DNA of 53,477 nt from Gemmatimonas sp. (GTDB lineage Bacteria; Krumholzibacteriota; Krumholzibacteriia; LZORAL124-64-63): the NCBI GenBank assembly GCA_013824755.1, contig PNOJ01000006.1:1-53477 (forward strand), written 5' to 3'. This document shows positions 41,876-51,584 of this stretch, one piece after another. A program made the translations under genes and the position numbers. The notes beneath the pieces are model-generated. The model did not search any database, was not told the origin of the DNA, and worked only from the letters and a program-made list of their open reading frames with translations. Within the stretch, counting starts at the first letter, position 1. Each line of letters begins with the position of its first letter.

Positions 41876-43108
41876 ATGGGCAACGCCGAACCCATGCTGC
41901 TCGGCATCGCGCTGCTGGCCCTGGTGGCCGCGGCGCTCGGCCTGATCTGGCGCGGCCGCCGCGCCAAGCCGGAGCAGGAGGACAGCTACACGCGCGGGCT
42001 CGAACTGTGGCTGGCCGGCGACCTGCCGGCGGCCACCGAGGCCCTGCGCGACGCCATCGCGCGCGACCCCGACGCCGTCGATCCCTACCTGCAGCTCGGC
42101 AACCTGCTGCGCAAGCGCGGCGAGGCCCAGCGGGCCATGGCCCTGCACCGCGGCCTCGCGGCGCGCCCCTCCCTGACGCCGCAGAAGCGGATCTCGGTCA
42201 CCCTCGCCCTGGTCGAGGACCTGCTCGTCCTGAAGCGCTGGCAGGAGGCCGGCGAGCTCCTGGACGAGCTGCAGCGCCACAACCTGACCTCGGCGCGCTA
42301 CTGGTCCGCACGCTTCCGCCAGGCCCTGGGCCGGGGCGACGAATCGACCGCCGCCCGCACCCTGCGCGAGGCCGCCCGCCGCACCGCGCCGAACGAGCGC
42401 CAGATGTTCCGGGACCACCACGAGTCCTTCCAGCTGGACCGTGGCGTGCGCGCCGCCCTGCGCGGCGATTTCAGCGATGCCCGCCGCTACGCCCGCAACG
42501 TCGCCGACGGCAGCCCCCGCGCCGCGGCGTCGATGTTCGTCCAGGCCCTCTCGCGTCTGGGCGAGGAGGAGCACGAGCGTGCGGCCGAGGTCGCCACCGA
42601 GGGGCTGCTGAAGGCGCCCGAGCTGGTGCACCTGTTCCTGCCGGTGCTGCAGCGCTCCCTGCTGGCCACGGGGCAGTACAGCCGTGTCGTGCCGATCCTG
42701 GAGTCGGCCTGCCGCAACCCGGCCGCGCCGCCGGAGCTGTGGATCGCCCTGGCGCAGCTGCACGAGAAGATGGGCGACCGCGAGATGGCCGTGCAGGTCT
42801 TCGAGGAGAAGGCGGGAGACCAGCGCCTGACGCCGGCCGTCGCCTCGCCGTTGCTGCGCGTCCTGGTGAACGACCTCCCGGACAGCGACTTCACGCGCAT
42901 CTGGAACACGCTGGCCAAGCCCGAGGCGGCCTCGGCCTGGGCCTGCCGCAGCTGCGGGGCGGTCCACGACGGCATGCGCTGGTACTGCCCCGAATGCGGC
43001 GCCTTCGACTCCGTAGGGCCGGCCGCGCCCCGACCCGTCGAGCCGTCCCGGCCGCAGCCGCGCTCGCCGCGCCTGCTGATCGAGGCCCCGGAGGCGGCGG
43101 CGCCATGA
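41876..43108 (+). CDS. lapB: LapB/YciM-like TPR protein with C-terminal rubredoxin-type zinc motif
   Basis: N-terminal TM, TPR-like repeats, C-terminal CRSCGAVHDGMRWYCPECGAFDS; follows lapA-like gene. Confidence 0.75.
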   Translation: MGNAEPMLLGIALLALVAAALGLIWRGRRAKPEQEDSYTRGLELWLAGDLPAATEALRDAIARDPDAVDPYLQLGNLLRKRGEAQRAMALHRGLAARPSLTPQKRISVTLALVEDLLVLKRWQEAGELLDELQRHNLTSARYWSARFRQALGRGDESTAARTLREAARRTAPNERQMFRDHHESFQLDRGVRAALRGDFSDARRYARNVADGSPRAAASMFVQALSRLGEEEHERAAEVATEGLLKAPELVHLFLPVLQRSLLATGQYSRVVPILESACRNPAAPPELWIALAQLHEKMGDREMAVQVFEEKAGDQRLTPAVASPLLRVLVNDLPDSDFTRIWNTLAKPEAASAWACRSCGAVHDGMRWYCPECGAFDSVGPAAPRPVEPSRPQPRSPRLLIEAPEAAAP

Positions 43109-44148
43109 CCCGGTTCGCCGGCGCGTTGCTGCTGCTGCTCGCGGCGGTCCCGCTCGCCCGGGCCGAGGACTGGTCGACCGTGGAGCGCGCCTTCCGCACC
43201 GGCGACTACGAGTCGGCGCGCAGCTTGGCCGGATCGCTGGCCGCGGGAGCCCCGCGCTCCGTCGACGGCCTGCTCTGGAACTACCGGCTCGCCACCGACC
43301 CGGTGCAGGCGGCCATGCTGCGGGAGAAGCTGCTGGCCAGGGACGACCTGGACCCGCCGTTGCAGCGCGCCCTGCGGCTGGACGCCGCCTGGACCTCCTA
43401 CGCCCAGGGCGAGCCCGGGCAGGGCTTCGCCTACCTCCCGCCGAAGGATCCCGGCGCCAAGCGTCCCGAGCCGTCGTCGCGGTTGCTGGCGGGGCTGCTG
43501 CACCGCGCGGCGAACGACGAGGCGATGGTCGAGACCGTCTTCGCCGAGGCGCCGGACGACGACCCCGATCTCCCCTGGATCCTGCTGCTGCGCGGGCGCA
43601 AGGCGGCCGCCTTCGGCGACCCGGGCCTGGCCCGTCGCTGCCTCGACGCCGAGCTCGAGGGCCACGACCAGCCGACCGCCGCCGACCAGCTGGCCGCCCG
43701 CTGGCAGCTCGAACGCGACCAGGACTCCCGCCTCGCCGAACGGATCGTCCGTGAACTGGAGCGCGCGTACCCGCTCTCGCCGGCGCTCGACCTCGTGCGC
43801 GGACTGCAACGGCAGCGCCTCGAGCTGGCGTTGATGGACGCGGCGGCCTCCAGCCCGGCGCCGCCCGCTCCGGCACCGCCCGCGACCGACGCCACGCCGA
43901 CCGCCCGTTACGTCCTGCAGCTCGGCGCCTTCGGCGACCGGGGCCGCGCCCTGGGCTTCGTGGACCGCTGGCGATCCTCGGTGCCCGGCCTGCACCTGGT
44001 GCAGTCGCACGACGCCCGCGGCCAGCTGCTGCACAAGGTGCGGGCCGAGTCCTACACCGACCAGGCGGAGGCCGCCGCGCGCGCCGCCGAACTGAGCGCG
44101 GAACTCGGCCTGCCGGCCATCGTGGTCGACACCGCGGAGTCGCCGTGA
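43105..44148 (+). CDS. Secreted SPOR-domain-containing protein
   Basis: Signal peptide; C-term YVLQLGAFGDRGRALGFVDRWRSSVPGLHLVQ...LLHKVRAESYTDQAEAAARAAEL. Confidence 0.7.
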   Translation: MTRFAGALLLLLAAVPLARAEDWSTVERAFRTGDYESARSLAGSLAAGAPRSVDGLLWNYRLATDPVQAAMLREKLLARDDLDPPLQRALRLDAAWTSYAQGEPGQGFAYLPPKDPGAKRPEPSSRLLAGLLHRAANDEAMVETVFAEAPDDDPDLPWILLLRGRKAAAFGDPGLARRCLDAELEGHDQPTAADQLAARWQLERDQDSRLAERIVRELERAYPLSPALDLVRGLQRQRLELALMDAAASSPAPPAPAPPATDATPTARYVLQLGAFGDRGRALGFVDRWRSSVPGLHLVQSHDARGQLLHKVRAESYTDQAEAAARAAELSAELGLPAIVVDTAESP

Positions 44149-46805
44149 CCGGGAAGGCCGTTCCCGCCGGAACGTCGACGAAGCTGACGCCCATGCTGGC
44201 GCAGTACCTGGAGATCAAGGCCGCCCACCCTGGCGCCCTGCTGCTGTTCCGCATGGGGGACTTCTTCGAGACGTTCTTCGACGACGCCAAGATCCTGGCC
44301 GAAGTCTGCAGCGTCACCCTCACGACCCGCGACCGCAACAGCGATCACCCGGTGCCCCTGGCCGGCGTGCCGCACCACGCCCTGGACGTCTACCTGTCGC
44401 GCCTGCTCGCCGCCGGCCTCACGGTCGCGATCTGCGAGCAGACCGAGGACCCCGCCAAGGCCAAGGGCCTGGTGAAGCGCGAGGTCGTCGAGGTCATCAG
44501 CCCGGGCACCGCCACGGCGCCCGAACTGCTGCCGGGATCCGGCGGCATGGTCTGCCTGGCCTACCATCGGGGCGCCGCCGGCGAGTCCGGCTGGGCGACC
44601 CTGGACGCCTCCACCGGCGAATTCCGCTGCGGGCAGGAGGACGTCACCCTCCCGTCGCTCTGCGAGCGCTGCGCGGCGCGGGAGGTGATCGTGGCCGAGA
44701 CCGTCGAGGCCGAGGAGTTCCGCCGCTGGCGCGCCGGCCTGCCCGAGACCGTCCTGAGCGCCGTCAGCGCCGCCTGGTTCCACCCGGCGCTCGCCGCCGA
44801 CACCCTGCGCGACCATTTCGGCGTGCGCGACCTGGACGCTTTCGGCCTGTCTGACGAGCGGACGTCCCTGGCCGTCAGCGCCGCGGGCGCGCTGCTGCGC
44901 TACCTGACCTCGCTCAACCTGAAGCGCCCCGTGCAGGTCGTCTCCCTGCAGTTCGCGGCGCGCGGCGACCGCATGCTGCTGGACGAGGAGACGCTGCGCA
45001 ACCTGGAGGTCTTCCGCACCCTGCGCGGCGAACGCGGGGAGGGGACGCTCGTCCACCACCTCGACCGCACCGTGACCCCGGCCGGCCGCCGGCTGCTCGA
45101 ACGGCGGCTGGCCGAACCCCTGACCGATCTGGCGGCGCTCGCCGACTGGCACCGCGGCGTCGCGGGCGCCCTGGACGACCGCGACTGGCGCGAGGACGTG
45201 CGGCGGCGGCTGCGGGGCGTGGGCGACCTCGACCGCGGGGCCGTGCGCGCCGCAGCGGGCCGCATCGGCCCGGCCGCTCTGCGGCAGCTTGGCGAATCCC
45301 TGCGCGCGGCCGGGGAGGCCCTGGCCGCGATCAGCGACGGCGGGCACGCGGCCCACCCGGCCGTCGCGTGGGTGCGGGGCGCGCCCGACCTGTCCCCGGT
45401 GGCGGACCGCCTGCTCGGGACGCTGGCCGAGCAGCCGCCTGCGACGATGAAGCCCGGCGAGGTCGTCCGGCCGGGCGTGTCTCCCGAGCTCGACGCCGCC
45501 GCGGCCGTGGCCAGCGACACGCGCGGCTTCCTGGCGGCGTTGCAGACCCGCGAACGCGAGCGCTCCGGCATCCCGACGCTGAAGATCGGCTACAACCGCG
45601 TCTTCGGCTACTATTACGAGGTGTCCAACAAGCACCTCGACCGGGTCCCGCCCGAGTTCTCCCAGAAGCAGACGCTCGTCAACGCCGCGCGCTTCCGCAC
45701 CGACGAGCTGTCGGCCGCCGAACAGACCATCCTGGACGCCGAGGAGCGCATGGCGCGGCTCGAGGGCGAGATCTTCGCCGCCCTGCTCGCCGACGTGTCG
45801 ACGGCCCTGGAGCCGATCCGCGCGCTGTCCGCGCGGACGGCCGAGATCGACCTGCTGTTCGCGTTCGCGGAGCTGGCCGAGCGGCACCGCTACGTGAGGC
45901 CGGTCTGCGACGACTCGCTGGTGCTCGACATCGCCGAGGGGCGGCACCCCGTCGTCGAACAGCTCCTGGACGGCGACTTCATCCCCAACGACGCGCTGCT
46001 GGACGGCGACACGCGCCAGGTGCTGCTGTTGACCGGCCCCAACATGGGCGGCAAGAGCACCTACCTGCGCCAGGTCGCGCTGCTGGTGCTGATGGCGCAG
46101 GCGGGCGGCTTCGTGCCGGCCGCGCGCGCCCGCATCGGCGTCGCCGACCGGATCTTCACGCGGGTCGGCGCCGGCGACAACGTGGCCCGCGGCCAGTCGA
46201 CCTTCTACGCCGAGATGAGCGAGACGGCGCGCATCCTGCACCAGATGTCCCGCCGCAGCCTGGTCGTCCTGGACGAGGTGGGGCGCGGCACTTCCACCTA
46301 CGACGGCCTGTCGCTGGCCTGGGCCATCACCGAATTCCTCCACCACCACGACGGCCCCCGCCCGCGCACGATCTTCGCCACCCACTACCACGAGCTGACC
46401 GGCCTGGAGCAGACGCTGCCGCGCCTGGTCAACCTGAGGCTCGAGGTGAGGGAGTGGCAGGGGAGCATCATCTTCCTGCACACCGTCAAGCCCGGGTGCA
46501 GCGACAAGAGCTACGGCATCCACGTCGCCCGCCTCGCCGGCGTGCCCGAACCGGTGCTGCGCCGCGCCGAGGAACTGCTGGCGCTGTTCAGCAGCGAGGA
46601 CGCGCGCGCCCTGGCGCCCGACCGCCTCCCCGGCACGCCGGGCTTCTCCCTCGCGGCGGACAGCCCGCCCGCGGCGTCGCGCCAGCTCTCGCTGTTCTCC
46701 GACGGCGAGCGCGACGCCCTGGACGCGCTGCGCGACTTGGACCTGGAAGGCATCAGCCCCATGGACGCCTTCCTCTGGCTCGCCCGCATCAAGAAGCAGC
46801 TTTGA
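44145..46805 (+). CDS. mutS: DNA mismatch repair protein MutS
   Basis: GTG start; FRMGDFFETFFDDA; TGPNMGGKSTYLRQVALLVLMAQ; LVVLDEVGRGTSTYDGLSLAWA; ATHYHELT. Confidence 0.97.
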   Translation: MTGKAVPAGTSTKLTPMLAQYLEIKAAHPGALLLFRMGDFFETFFDDAKILAEVCSVTLTTRDRNSDHPVPLAGVPHHALDVYLSRLLAAGLTVAICEQTEDPAKAKGLVKREVVEVISPGTATAPELLPGSGGMVCLAYHRGAAGESGWATLDASTGEFRCGQEDVTLPSLCERCAAREVIVAETVEAEEFRRWRAGLPETVLSAVSAAWFHPALAADTLRDHFGVRDLDAFGLSDERTSLAVSAAGALLRYLTSLNLKRPVQVVSLQFAARGDRMLLDEETLRNLEVFRTLRGERGEGTLVHHLDRTVTPAGRRLLERRLAEPLTDLAALADWHRGVAGALDDRDWREDVRRRLRGVGDLDRGAVRAAAGRIGPAALRQLGESLRAAGEALAAISDGGHAAHPAVAWVRGAPDLSPVADRLLGTLAEQPPATMKPGEVVRPGVSPELDAAAAVASDTRGFLAALQTRERERSGIPTLKIGYNRVFGYYYEVSNKHLDRVPPEFSQKQTLVNAARFRTDELSAAEQTILDAEERMARLEGEIFAALLADVSTALEPIRALSARTAEIDLLFAFAELAERHRYVRPVCDDSLVLDIAEGRHPVVEQLLDGDFIPNDALLDGDTRQVLLLTGPNMGGKSTYLRQVALLVLMAQAGGFVPAARARIGVADRIFTRVGAGDNVARGQSTFYAEMSETARILHQMSRRSLVVLDEVGRGTSTYDGLSLAWAITEFLHHHDGPRPRTIFATHYHELTGLEQTLPRLVNLRLEVREWQGSIIFLHTVKPGCSDKSYGIHVARLAGVPEPVLRRAEELLALFSSEDARALAPDRLPGTPGFSLAADSPPAASRQLSLFSDGERDALDALRDLDLEGISPMDAFLWLARIKKQL

Positions 46806-46841
46806 GCCGTTTTTCTTCAGCGGCGCCGACCGTCGCCGATA

Positions 46842-46847
46842 TATAAT
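46842..46847 (+). promoter_or_regulatory. Consensus -10 box TATAAT upstream of the unknown mutS-mutL intergenic gene (no clear -35)
   Basis: cgccgatataTAATccg context at 46836-46850. Confidence 0.4.
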
Positions 46848-46879
46848 CCGCTTTCGCCACTCCAACCGGACGGCCCGTG

Positions 46880-48564
46880 ATGTGGAACGTCGCCTTTTTC
46901 ATGCCTGTGGAGCGGGATGTGCCGCTGCTCGCCGAGGCAGCCCGCCGCGACGACGTGCGCCTGCTGGGGGTGGTCGCCCCGGACCGCACCTCGCCGGCGG
47001 CCGCCCTGGCCGAGGTCATGGGCCTGACCGTCTGGGCCGGCCTCGACGAGGCCCCGTTCCCGCGCGACACCCTGATGGTGGGTTCGATGGGCATCGACCC
47101 GCGACGCTGCAAACCACCGCGGCTGCACGCGGTTGGCGGTGCCTGGACAGCGACGGCTTCCGTGAACTGCTGCACCCCGCCCCGGCGGCGACGCTCCCGG
47201 TCGCCGAAGTGACGACCTCGACGCCTCCCGCACCGCGGACCGCCGCCGAGGCGCTCGCCCGTTCCCTGGACCGCGACCTCGCGGACCTCGCCGGCGGCGC
47301 CCGGGACCTGCCGGGGATCCTGGCGGCTTGGAGCTCGACCCTGGCCCTGCGCCTCGACGCGCGCCACGCCACGCTGGCGCTGCTGCGCGAGGACGGCTCC
47401 CTGTTGCTGGCCGAAGGCACCCCGGCCGGAGAGACCCGGCTCGAGGACGCGGACGCGGGCGCATCGCCCTGGTGTGAGGTCTTCGCCACCGCCCGCCCGC
47501 TGGTGGCGATCGAGCAGGAGGCCGACGACGGCCTGCACCTGACCGTCTGGCCGCTGGTGGCCCTGGACGGTGACCAGCCTACGCCGATCCCGCGCGCGGC
47601 GCTGGCCGTCGGGCACCTGGGCGCGGCGGCGGCCGCCCGCTTCCAGGCGCTGGGGGAGGTGCTGGCGCCGGTGCTGGGCCTGCGCTGCGAGCTGCTGCGC
47701 CGCCAGGTCGAGCACGAAGCCCTGGTCGCCCGCTTCCACGACGTGACGACGACGGCGATGGCGATGTCCAACACCAGCGGCGAGGTGGAACCCGTGCTGT
47801 CCTTCGCCCTGAAGCGCTGTTGCGGCGCCCTCGCGGCCGACCCCCGACCCAGCGGCGCCGATCCCGTCTACGGCGGGATCGCGCCGGGGGAATGGCTGGC
47901 CTTCGCGACGCCCGAACACCGGCCGCGCCTGATCCTGCGCGACGGGGATGTCTGCTGGGATCTGCTGGGCAAACAGCGGCGCCACCCCTGGGACGCCGCC
48001 CACTTCACCGGCGACGACGCCGCCGTGGCCGGTCTGCTGCTGGCGGCGGTGCGGCGCCGACCGGCCGTGCCGGCAGCGGCGAGCGATGCCCCGGTCGTGC
48101 CCGTCGCCGCATCCCGGCCGAGCGCCGCGGATCCGGCCCCGCACACGCTCGGCTCCCACCTGCCGGACCTCCCGCCCGGCGCCGCCGCCGTGCCCGAATC
48201 CCTCCTGGACCTGCTCGCTCGGGAGATGGACCGCGCCGACCGCTATCATGGCGCTTTCTCGTTGTCCGCCTTCCGGGCGCCGACGCACCTGGGTCCCCAC
48301 CTGAGCGGCCTCGCCGCCCGGCTGCGCTCCTCCGACCGCGTCTTCTGCCACGACCCCGGCACGCTGCTGGTCTTCGCGCCAGACGAGAACCACGCCGTCG
48401 CCCAGCTCGAGCAGCGCGTGCGCGACGCCCTGCCCGACCTGGCCGGCGTGGCGGGCCTGCGCGTGAAGGCGGGACGGGCGCTCTACCCCGGGCGCTTCAC
48501 CTCGCCCGGCGAACTGGTCGCGGCCGCCCTGGCCGGGCTCGACACCGACGCTCACGGCGATTGA
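46880..48564 (+). CDS. Uncharacterised sensor-like protein: Rossmann-like N-terminus, GAF-like middle, degenerate GGDEF-like C-terminus; frameshifted at about 47098-47101
   Basis: Frame 2 MWNVAFFMPVERDVPLLAEAARRDDVRLLGVVAP...MGIDP joins frame 1 ATLQTTAAARGWRCLDSDGFRELLHP if one C is restored. Confidence 0.6.
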
Positions 48565-48590
48565 CGCTGCGGCGCCCCTCCCGTTATCTT
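48561..48590 (+). promoter_or_regulatory. mutL promoter TTGACG-17-TTATCT (or -18-TATCTT); -35 overlaps upstream stop codon
   Basis: -35 48561-48566, -10 48584-48590. Confidence 0.65.
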
Positions 48591-48634
48591 GTCCTGCCGC
48601 CCTCCCCGCGTGGCCCGCAACCCGACAGGACGCC

Positions 48635-50455
48635 ATGGCCGTCATGCAGCGCAAGCCCATCCGCGTGCTCGACAGCGCGTCGGTCGACCGCATCGCCGCC
48701 GGCGAGGTGATCGAGCGTCCGGCCTCGGTGGTCAAGGAGCTCGTCGAGAACGCGCTGGACGCGGGGGCGCGCATCGTCAGGATCAACGTCGAGGACGGGG
48801 GCCTGGCCTCCATCAGCGTCGACGACGACGGGGCCGGCATCCCGTTCCGCGAGCTGCCCCTGGTCTGCGAGCGCCACGCCACGAGCAAGATCGTCTCGTC
48901 GGCGGACATCGTGCAGGTCGCCTCCTTCGGCTTCCGCGGCGAGGCCATGGCCAGCATCGCCTCGGTCAGCCGCACGACCGTCCTGTCCCGCACCGAGGAC
49001 GAGGACGTCGGCGGGATGATCCGCCTCGTCGGCGGCACGATCGAACGCCGCGAGCCGGCGCCGCGCAACCGCGGCACCACGATCACGGTCGAGGACCTGT
49101 TCTACAACACGCCCGCCCGACGCAAGTACCTCAAGCTGCCCCAGGCCGAGAAGCGCGCCGTCCTGCAGACGGTGCAGTCGCTGGCCCTGGCCTATCCCGA
49201 GGTGCGCTGGCGCCTCACGGCCGACGGCGTCGTGCTGCTGGACCTGCTGCCGGCCGACTCGCTGCCGGCCCGCGCCCGGGAGATCCTGGGCCCGGCCTGC
49301 CTCGAGCACATGGCCCGCTTCGAGGCGGAGGAGGGGGGCGTCGTGGTCGGCGGCCTCGCCTCGCGCCCCACCTGGACGCGGCCCACCCGCGCCGACCAGT
49401 ACGTCTTCGTCAACCGGCGGCCCGTGGAGAGCGCGCCGCTGTACCAGGCCATCCGCGTGGCGTTCAAGGACGTGATCCCGCCGGGCCGCTTCCCGTCGGT
49501 GCTGTTGTTCCTGCAGGTGCCCCCCGGCGACGTCGACGTCAACGTCCACCCGGCCAAGACCGAGGTGCGCCTGATGCTCGAGCGCCACATCTTCGGGATG
49601 GTGGTGCACGCGCTGCGCGAGGCGCTGGACCTGCGGGCCGACCCCACGTTCCGACCCGTCGCTGGCGACGAGCTGCCGTCCCCGGGCGCGGCGCGCGGCC
49701 CCCTGCAGAGCATCGCCGAGGCGCAGGAGGACTACCTGCGCCGGCACTTCTCGGGTTCGTCGTCCACCGCGCCCGCCGCGGCCGGGCAGCCCGGCCTGTT
49801 CGACGACTCGCAACGGACCCACGCGAGCGGCGAGGCGGCATCTCCCGCCCAGGCGGAGGAGGAGGACGCCGCGGTCGCGCCGCGACAGGCCCCCTTCTGG
49901 CAGCTGCACCGCACGTACGTCTGCACCCAGACCAAGGGCGGGCTGCTGCTCATCGACCAGCACAACAGCCACGAGCGCATCCTCTACAACGAGGCCCAGA
50001 AGGCCCTGGCCGCCGGCCAGCTGCGCGTGCCGGTCCAGCAGCTGCTCTTCCCCGTCACGCTGGACCTGACGCCGCTGCAGCTCCAGAGCTTCCAGTCGGC
50101 GAGCGCCGACCTGGAGAAGCTCGGCTTCCTCATCCAGCCCTTCGGCGGACGCTCGATCCTGGTGCAGGGCATCCCGTCCTCGCTCAAGAACTGGAACGAG
50201 GGCCAGCTCCTGCTGGACATCCTGGACGACCTCGCCGGGGCTTCCCGCACCGGCCACGCGGCGCACGACGACCTGCTGGCCAGCTTCGCCTGCCACGGCG
50301 CGGTGCGCGCCGGCGCGCTGCTGACGATCCCGGAGATGCAGAACCTGCTGGACCTGCTCTTCGCCACCGACACGCCGCTGAGCTGCCCCCACGGCCGCCC
50401 CACGATGATCCAGTTCCCGATCGAGGAACTCGAGAAGCGCTTCGGGAGACGCTGA
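48635..50455 (+). CDS. mutL: DNA mismatch repair protein MutL
   Basis: IAAGEVIERPASVVKELVENALDAGA; FGFRGEAMASIASVS; DLFYNTPARRKYLK; VNVHPAKTEVR; C-term DQHNSHERILYNE, FACHGAVRAG, CPHGRPT. Confidence 0.96.
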   Translation: MAVMQRKPIRVLDSASVDRIAAGEVIERPASVVKELVENALDAGARIVRINVEDGGLASISVDDDGAGIPFRELPLVCERHATSKIVSSADIVQVASFGFRGEAMASIASVSRTTVLSRTEDEDVGGMIRLVGGTIERREPAPRNRGTTITVEDLFYNTPARRKYLKLPQAEKRAVLQTVQSLALAYPEVRWRLTADGVVLLDLLPADSLPARAREILGPACLEHMARFEAEEGGVVVGGLASRPTWTRPTRADQYVFVNRRPVESAPLYQAIRVAFKDVIPPGRFPSVLLFLQVPPGDVDVNVHPAKTEVRLMLERHIFGMVVHALREALDLRADPTFRPVAGDELPSPGAARGPLQSIAEAQEDYLRRHFSGSSSTAPAAAGQPGLFDDSQRTHASGEAASPAQAEEEDAAVAPRQAPFWQLHRTYVCTQTKGGLLLIDQHNSHERILYNEAQKALAAGQLRVPVQQLLFPVTLDLTPLQLQSFQSASADLEKLGFLIQPFGGRSILVQGIPSSLKNWNEGQLLLDILDDLAGASRTGHAAHDDLLASFACHGAVRAGALLTIPEMQNLLDLLFATDTPLSCPHGRPTMIQFPIEELEKRFGRR

Positions 50456-50456
50456 G

Positions 50457-51398
50457 GTGGGCGCCGAGGCGGTCCGCCGCGTCTGCCCGGTGATCGCCGG
50501 ACCGACCGCCGTGGGCAAGACCGCCCTGGTGGTCGAACTGGCCGCGCGCTTCCCGATCGAGATCGTCTCGCTCGACAGCCGCCAGATCTACCACGGCTTG
50601 CGGCTCGGCACCGCCCAGCCCGACGCAACCGAACTCGCCGCCTGCCCGCACCACCTCGTGGATTTCCTGCCGCCCACGGAGCGCTACTCGGCCCGCCGCT
50701 TCCGCGACGATTTCCAGCGCGTCGCGGCGGGGATCCGCGAGCGCGGCCGCTGCCCGGTGCTGGTGGGCGGGGCGGGGCTCTACCTGACCGCGCTGCGCGA
50801 GGGTCTGTTCGCGCTGCCGGCCGACCCGGACGCCTTGGCCGCGGTCCGACGCGAGCTGGACGCGCTGCCCGACGACGAGATCCGCGACCGCCTGCACGCC
50901 GAGGACCCCGCGAGCTGGACCCGCATCCACGCCCGCGATCGCTACCGCAGCCAGCGCGCCCTGGAGATCCGCCGGCTGGCGGGGGAGCCCATGAGCGACC
51001 TGATGGCCGACCGCCGGCCGGACCCCGCGCTGGGCTGGGACTACCCGCTCGTCGTGCTCGACCGCGAACGCGACGACCTGCGCGCGCGCATCGCCCGCCG
51101 CCTGCAGGCGATGCTGGAGGCGGGCTGGCTCGCGGAGACGTCGGCGCTGCTGGCCCGGCACGGCCCCGATTGTCCGGGCCTGCGCACGCTGGGCTACCGG
51201 GAACTGTCGGCGCACCTGGCAGGGGAGACGGACCTGCCGACCGCCCTGGCGCAGGTGTCCCTGCGGACCGGCCAGTACGCCAAACGGCAGCAGACCTGGT
51301 TCCGGGCCCAGCCGCAGCTGCGCTCTGGCGCCCCGGACGACCCGACCCTGCGGGAAGCCCTGTCGCGGCTGCTGGAGCGTTCGTGCGCAACGCGCTGA
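50457..51398 (+). CDS. miaA: tRNA dimethylallyltransferase
   Basis: VIAGPTAVGKTALVVELA; VSLDSRQIYHGLRLGTAQP; VGGAGLYLTAL; LRTLGYREL; YAKRQQTWFR. Confidence 0.94.
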   Translation: MGAEAVRRVCPVIAGPTAVGKTALVVELAARFPIEIVSLDSRQIYHGLRLGTAQPDATELAACPHHLVDFLPPTERYSARRFRDDFQRVAAGIRERGRCPVLVGGAGLYLTALREGLFALPADPDALAAVRRELDALPDDEIRDRLHAEDPASWTRIHARDRYRSQRALEIRRLAGEPMSDLMADRRPDPALGWDYPLVVLDRERDDLRARIARRLQAMLEAGWLAETSALLARHGPDCPGLRTLGYRELSAHLAGETDLPTALAQVSLRTGQYAKRQQTWFRAQPQLRSGAPDDPTLREALSRLLERSCATR

Positions 51399-51415
51399 CA
51401 CGCGCCGCAGCACGC

Positions 51416-51445
51416 TTGACAGCGGCCGTGAGGCCGGGCTATCTT
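51416..51445 (+). promoter_or_regulatory. tRNA-Gly promoter TTGACA-18-TATCTT (or -17-CTATCT)
   Basis: -35 51416-51421, -10 51440-51445, 13 nt before tRNA start. Confidence 0.75.
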
Positions 51446-51457
51446 GCCCTTCCTGGA

Positions 51458-51533
51458 GCGGGCTTAGCTCAGTTGGTAGAGCATCAGCTTCCCAAGCTGA
51501 GGGTCGCGGGTCCGAGTCCCGTAGCCCGCTCCA
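51458..51533 (+). tRNA. tRNA-Gly (anticodon CCC), CCA encoded
   Basis: GCGGGCT acceptor pairs AGCCCGC, D-arm GCTC..GAGC, anticodon arm TCAGC-TTCCCAA-GCTGA, T-arm GCGGG-TCCGAGT-CCCGT, TCCA end. Confidence 0.95.
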
Positions 51534-51549
51534 ACCAGATCGGCGAAGG

Positions 51550-51576
51550 ACGGGTTGCGGCGACGCGACCCGTTTT
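51550..51576 (+). terminator. Rho-independent terminator after tRNA-Gly
   Basis: ACGGGTTGCG-GCGA-CGCGACCCGT (one GU wobble) then TTTT. Confidence 0.75.
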
Positions 51577-51584
51577 CCTATCCT
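51555..51584 (+). promoter_or_regulatory. Candidate promoter for DUF512 gene TTGCGG-18-TATCCT embedded in the tRNA terminator
   Basis: -10 context TATCCTGCC resembles TATCTTGCC (tRNA-Gly) and TATCTTGTC (mutL). Confidence 0.4.

Noticed and set aside
51458-51533. tRNA-Gly as an integration hotspot
   Set aside because: No partial tRNA repeat or integrase nearby; flanked by miaA and the DUF512-der pair.
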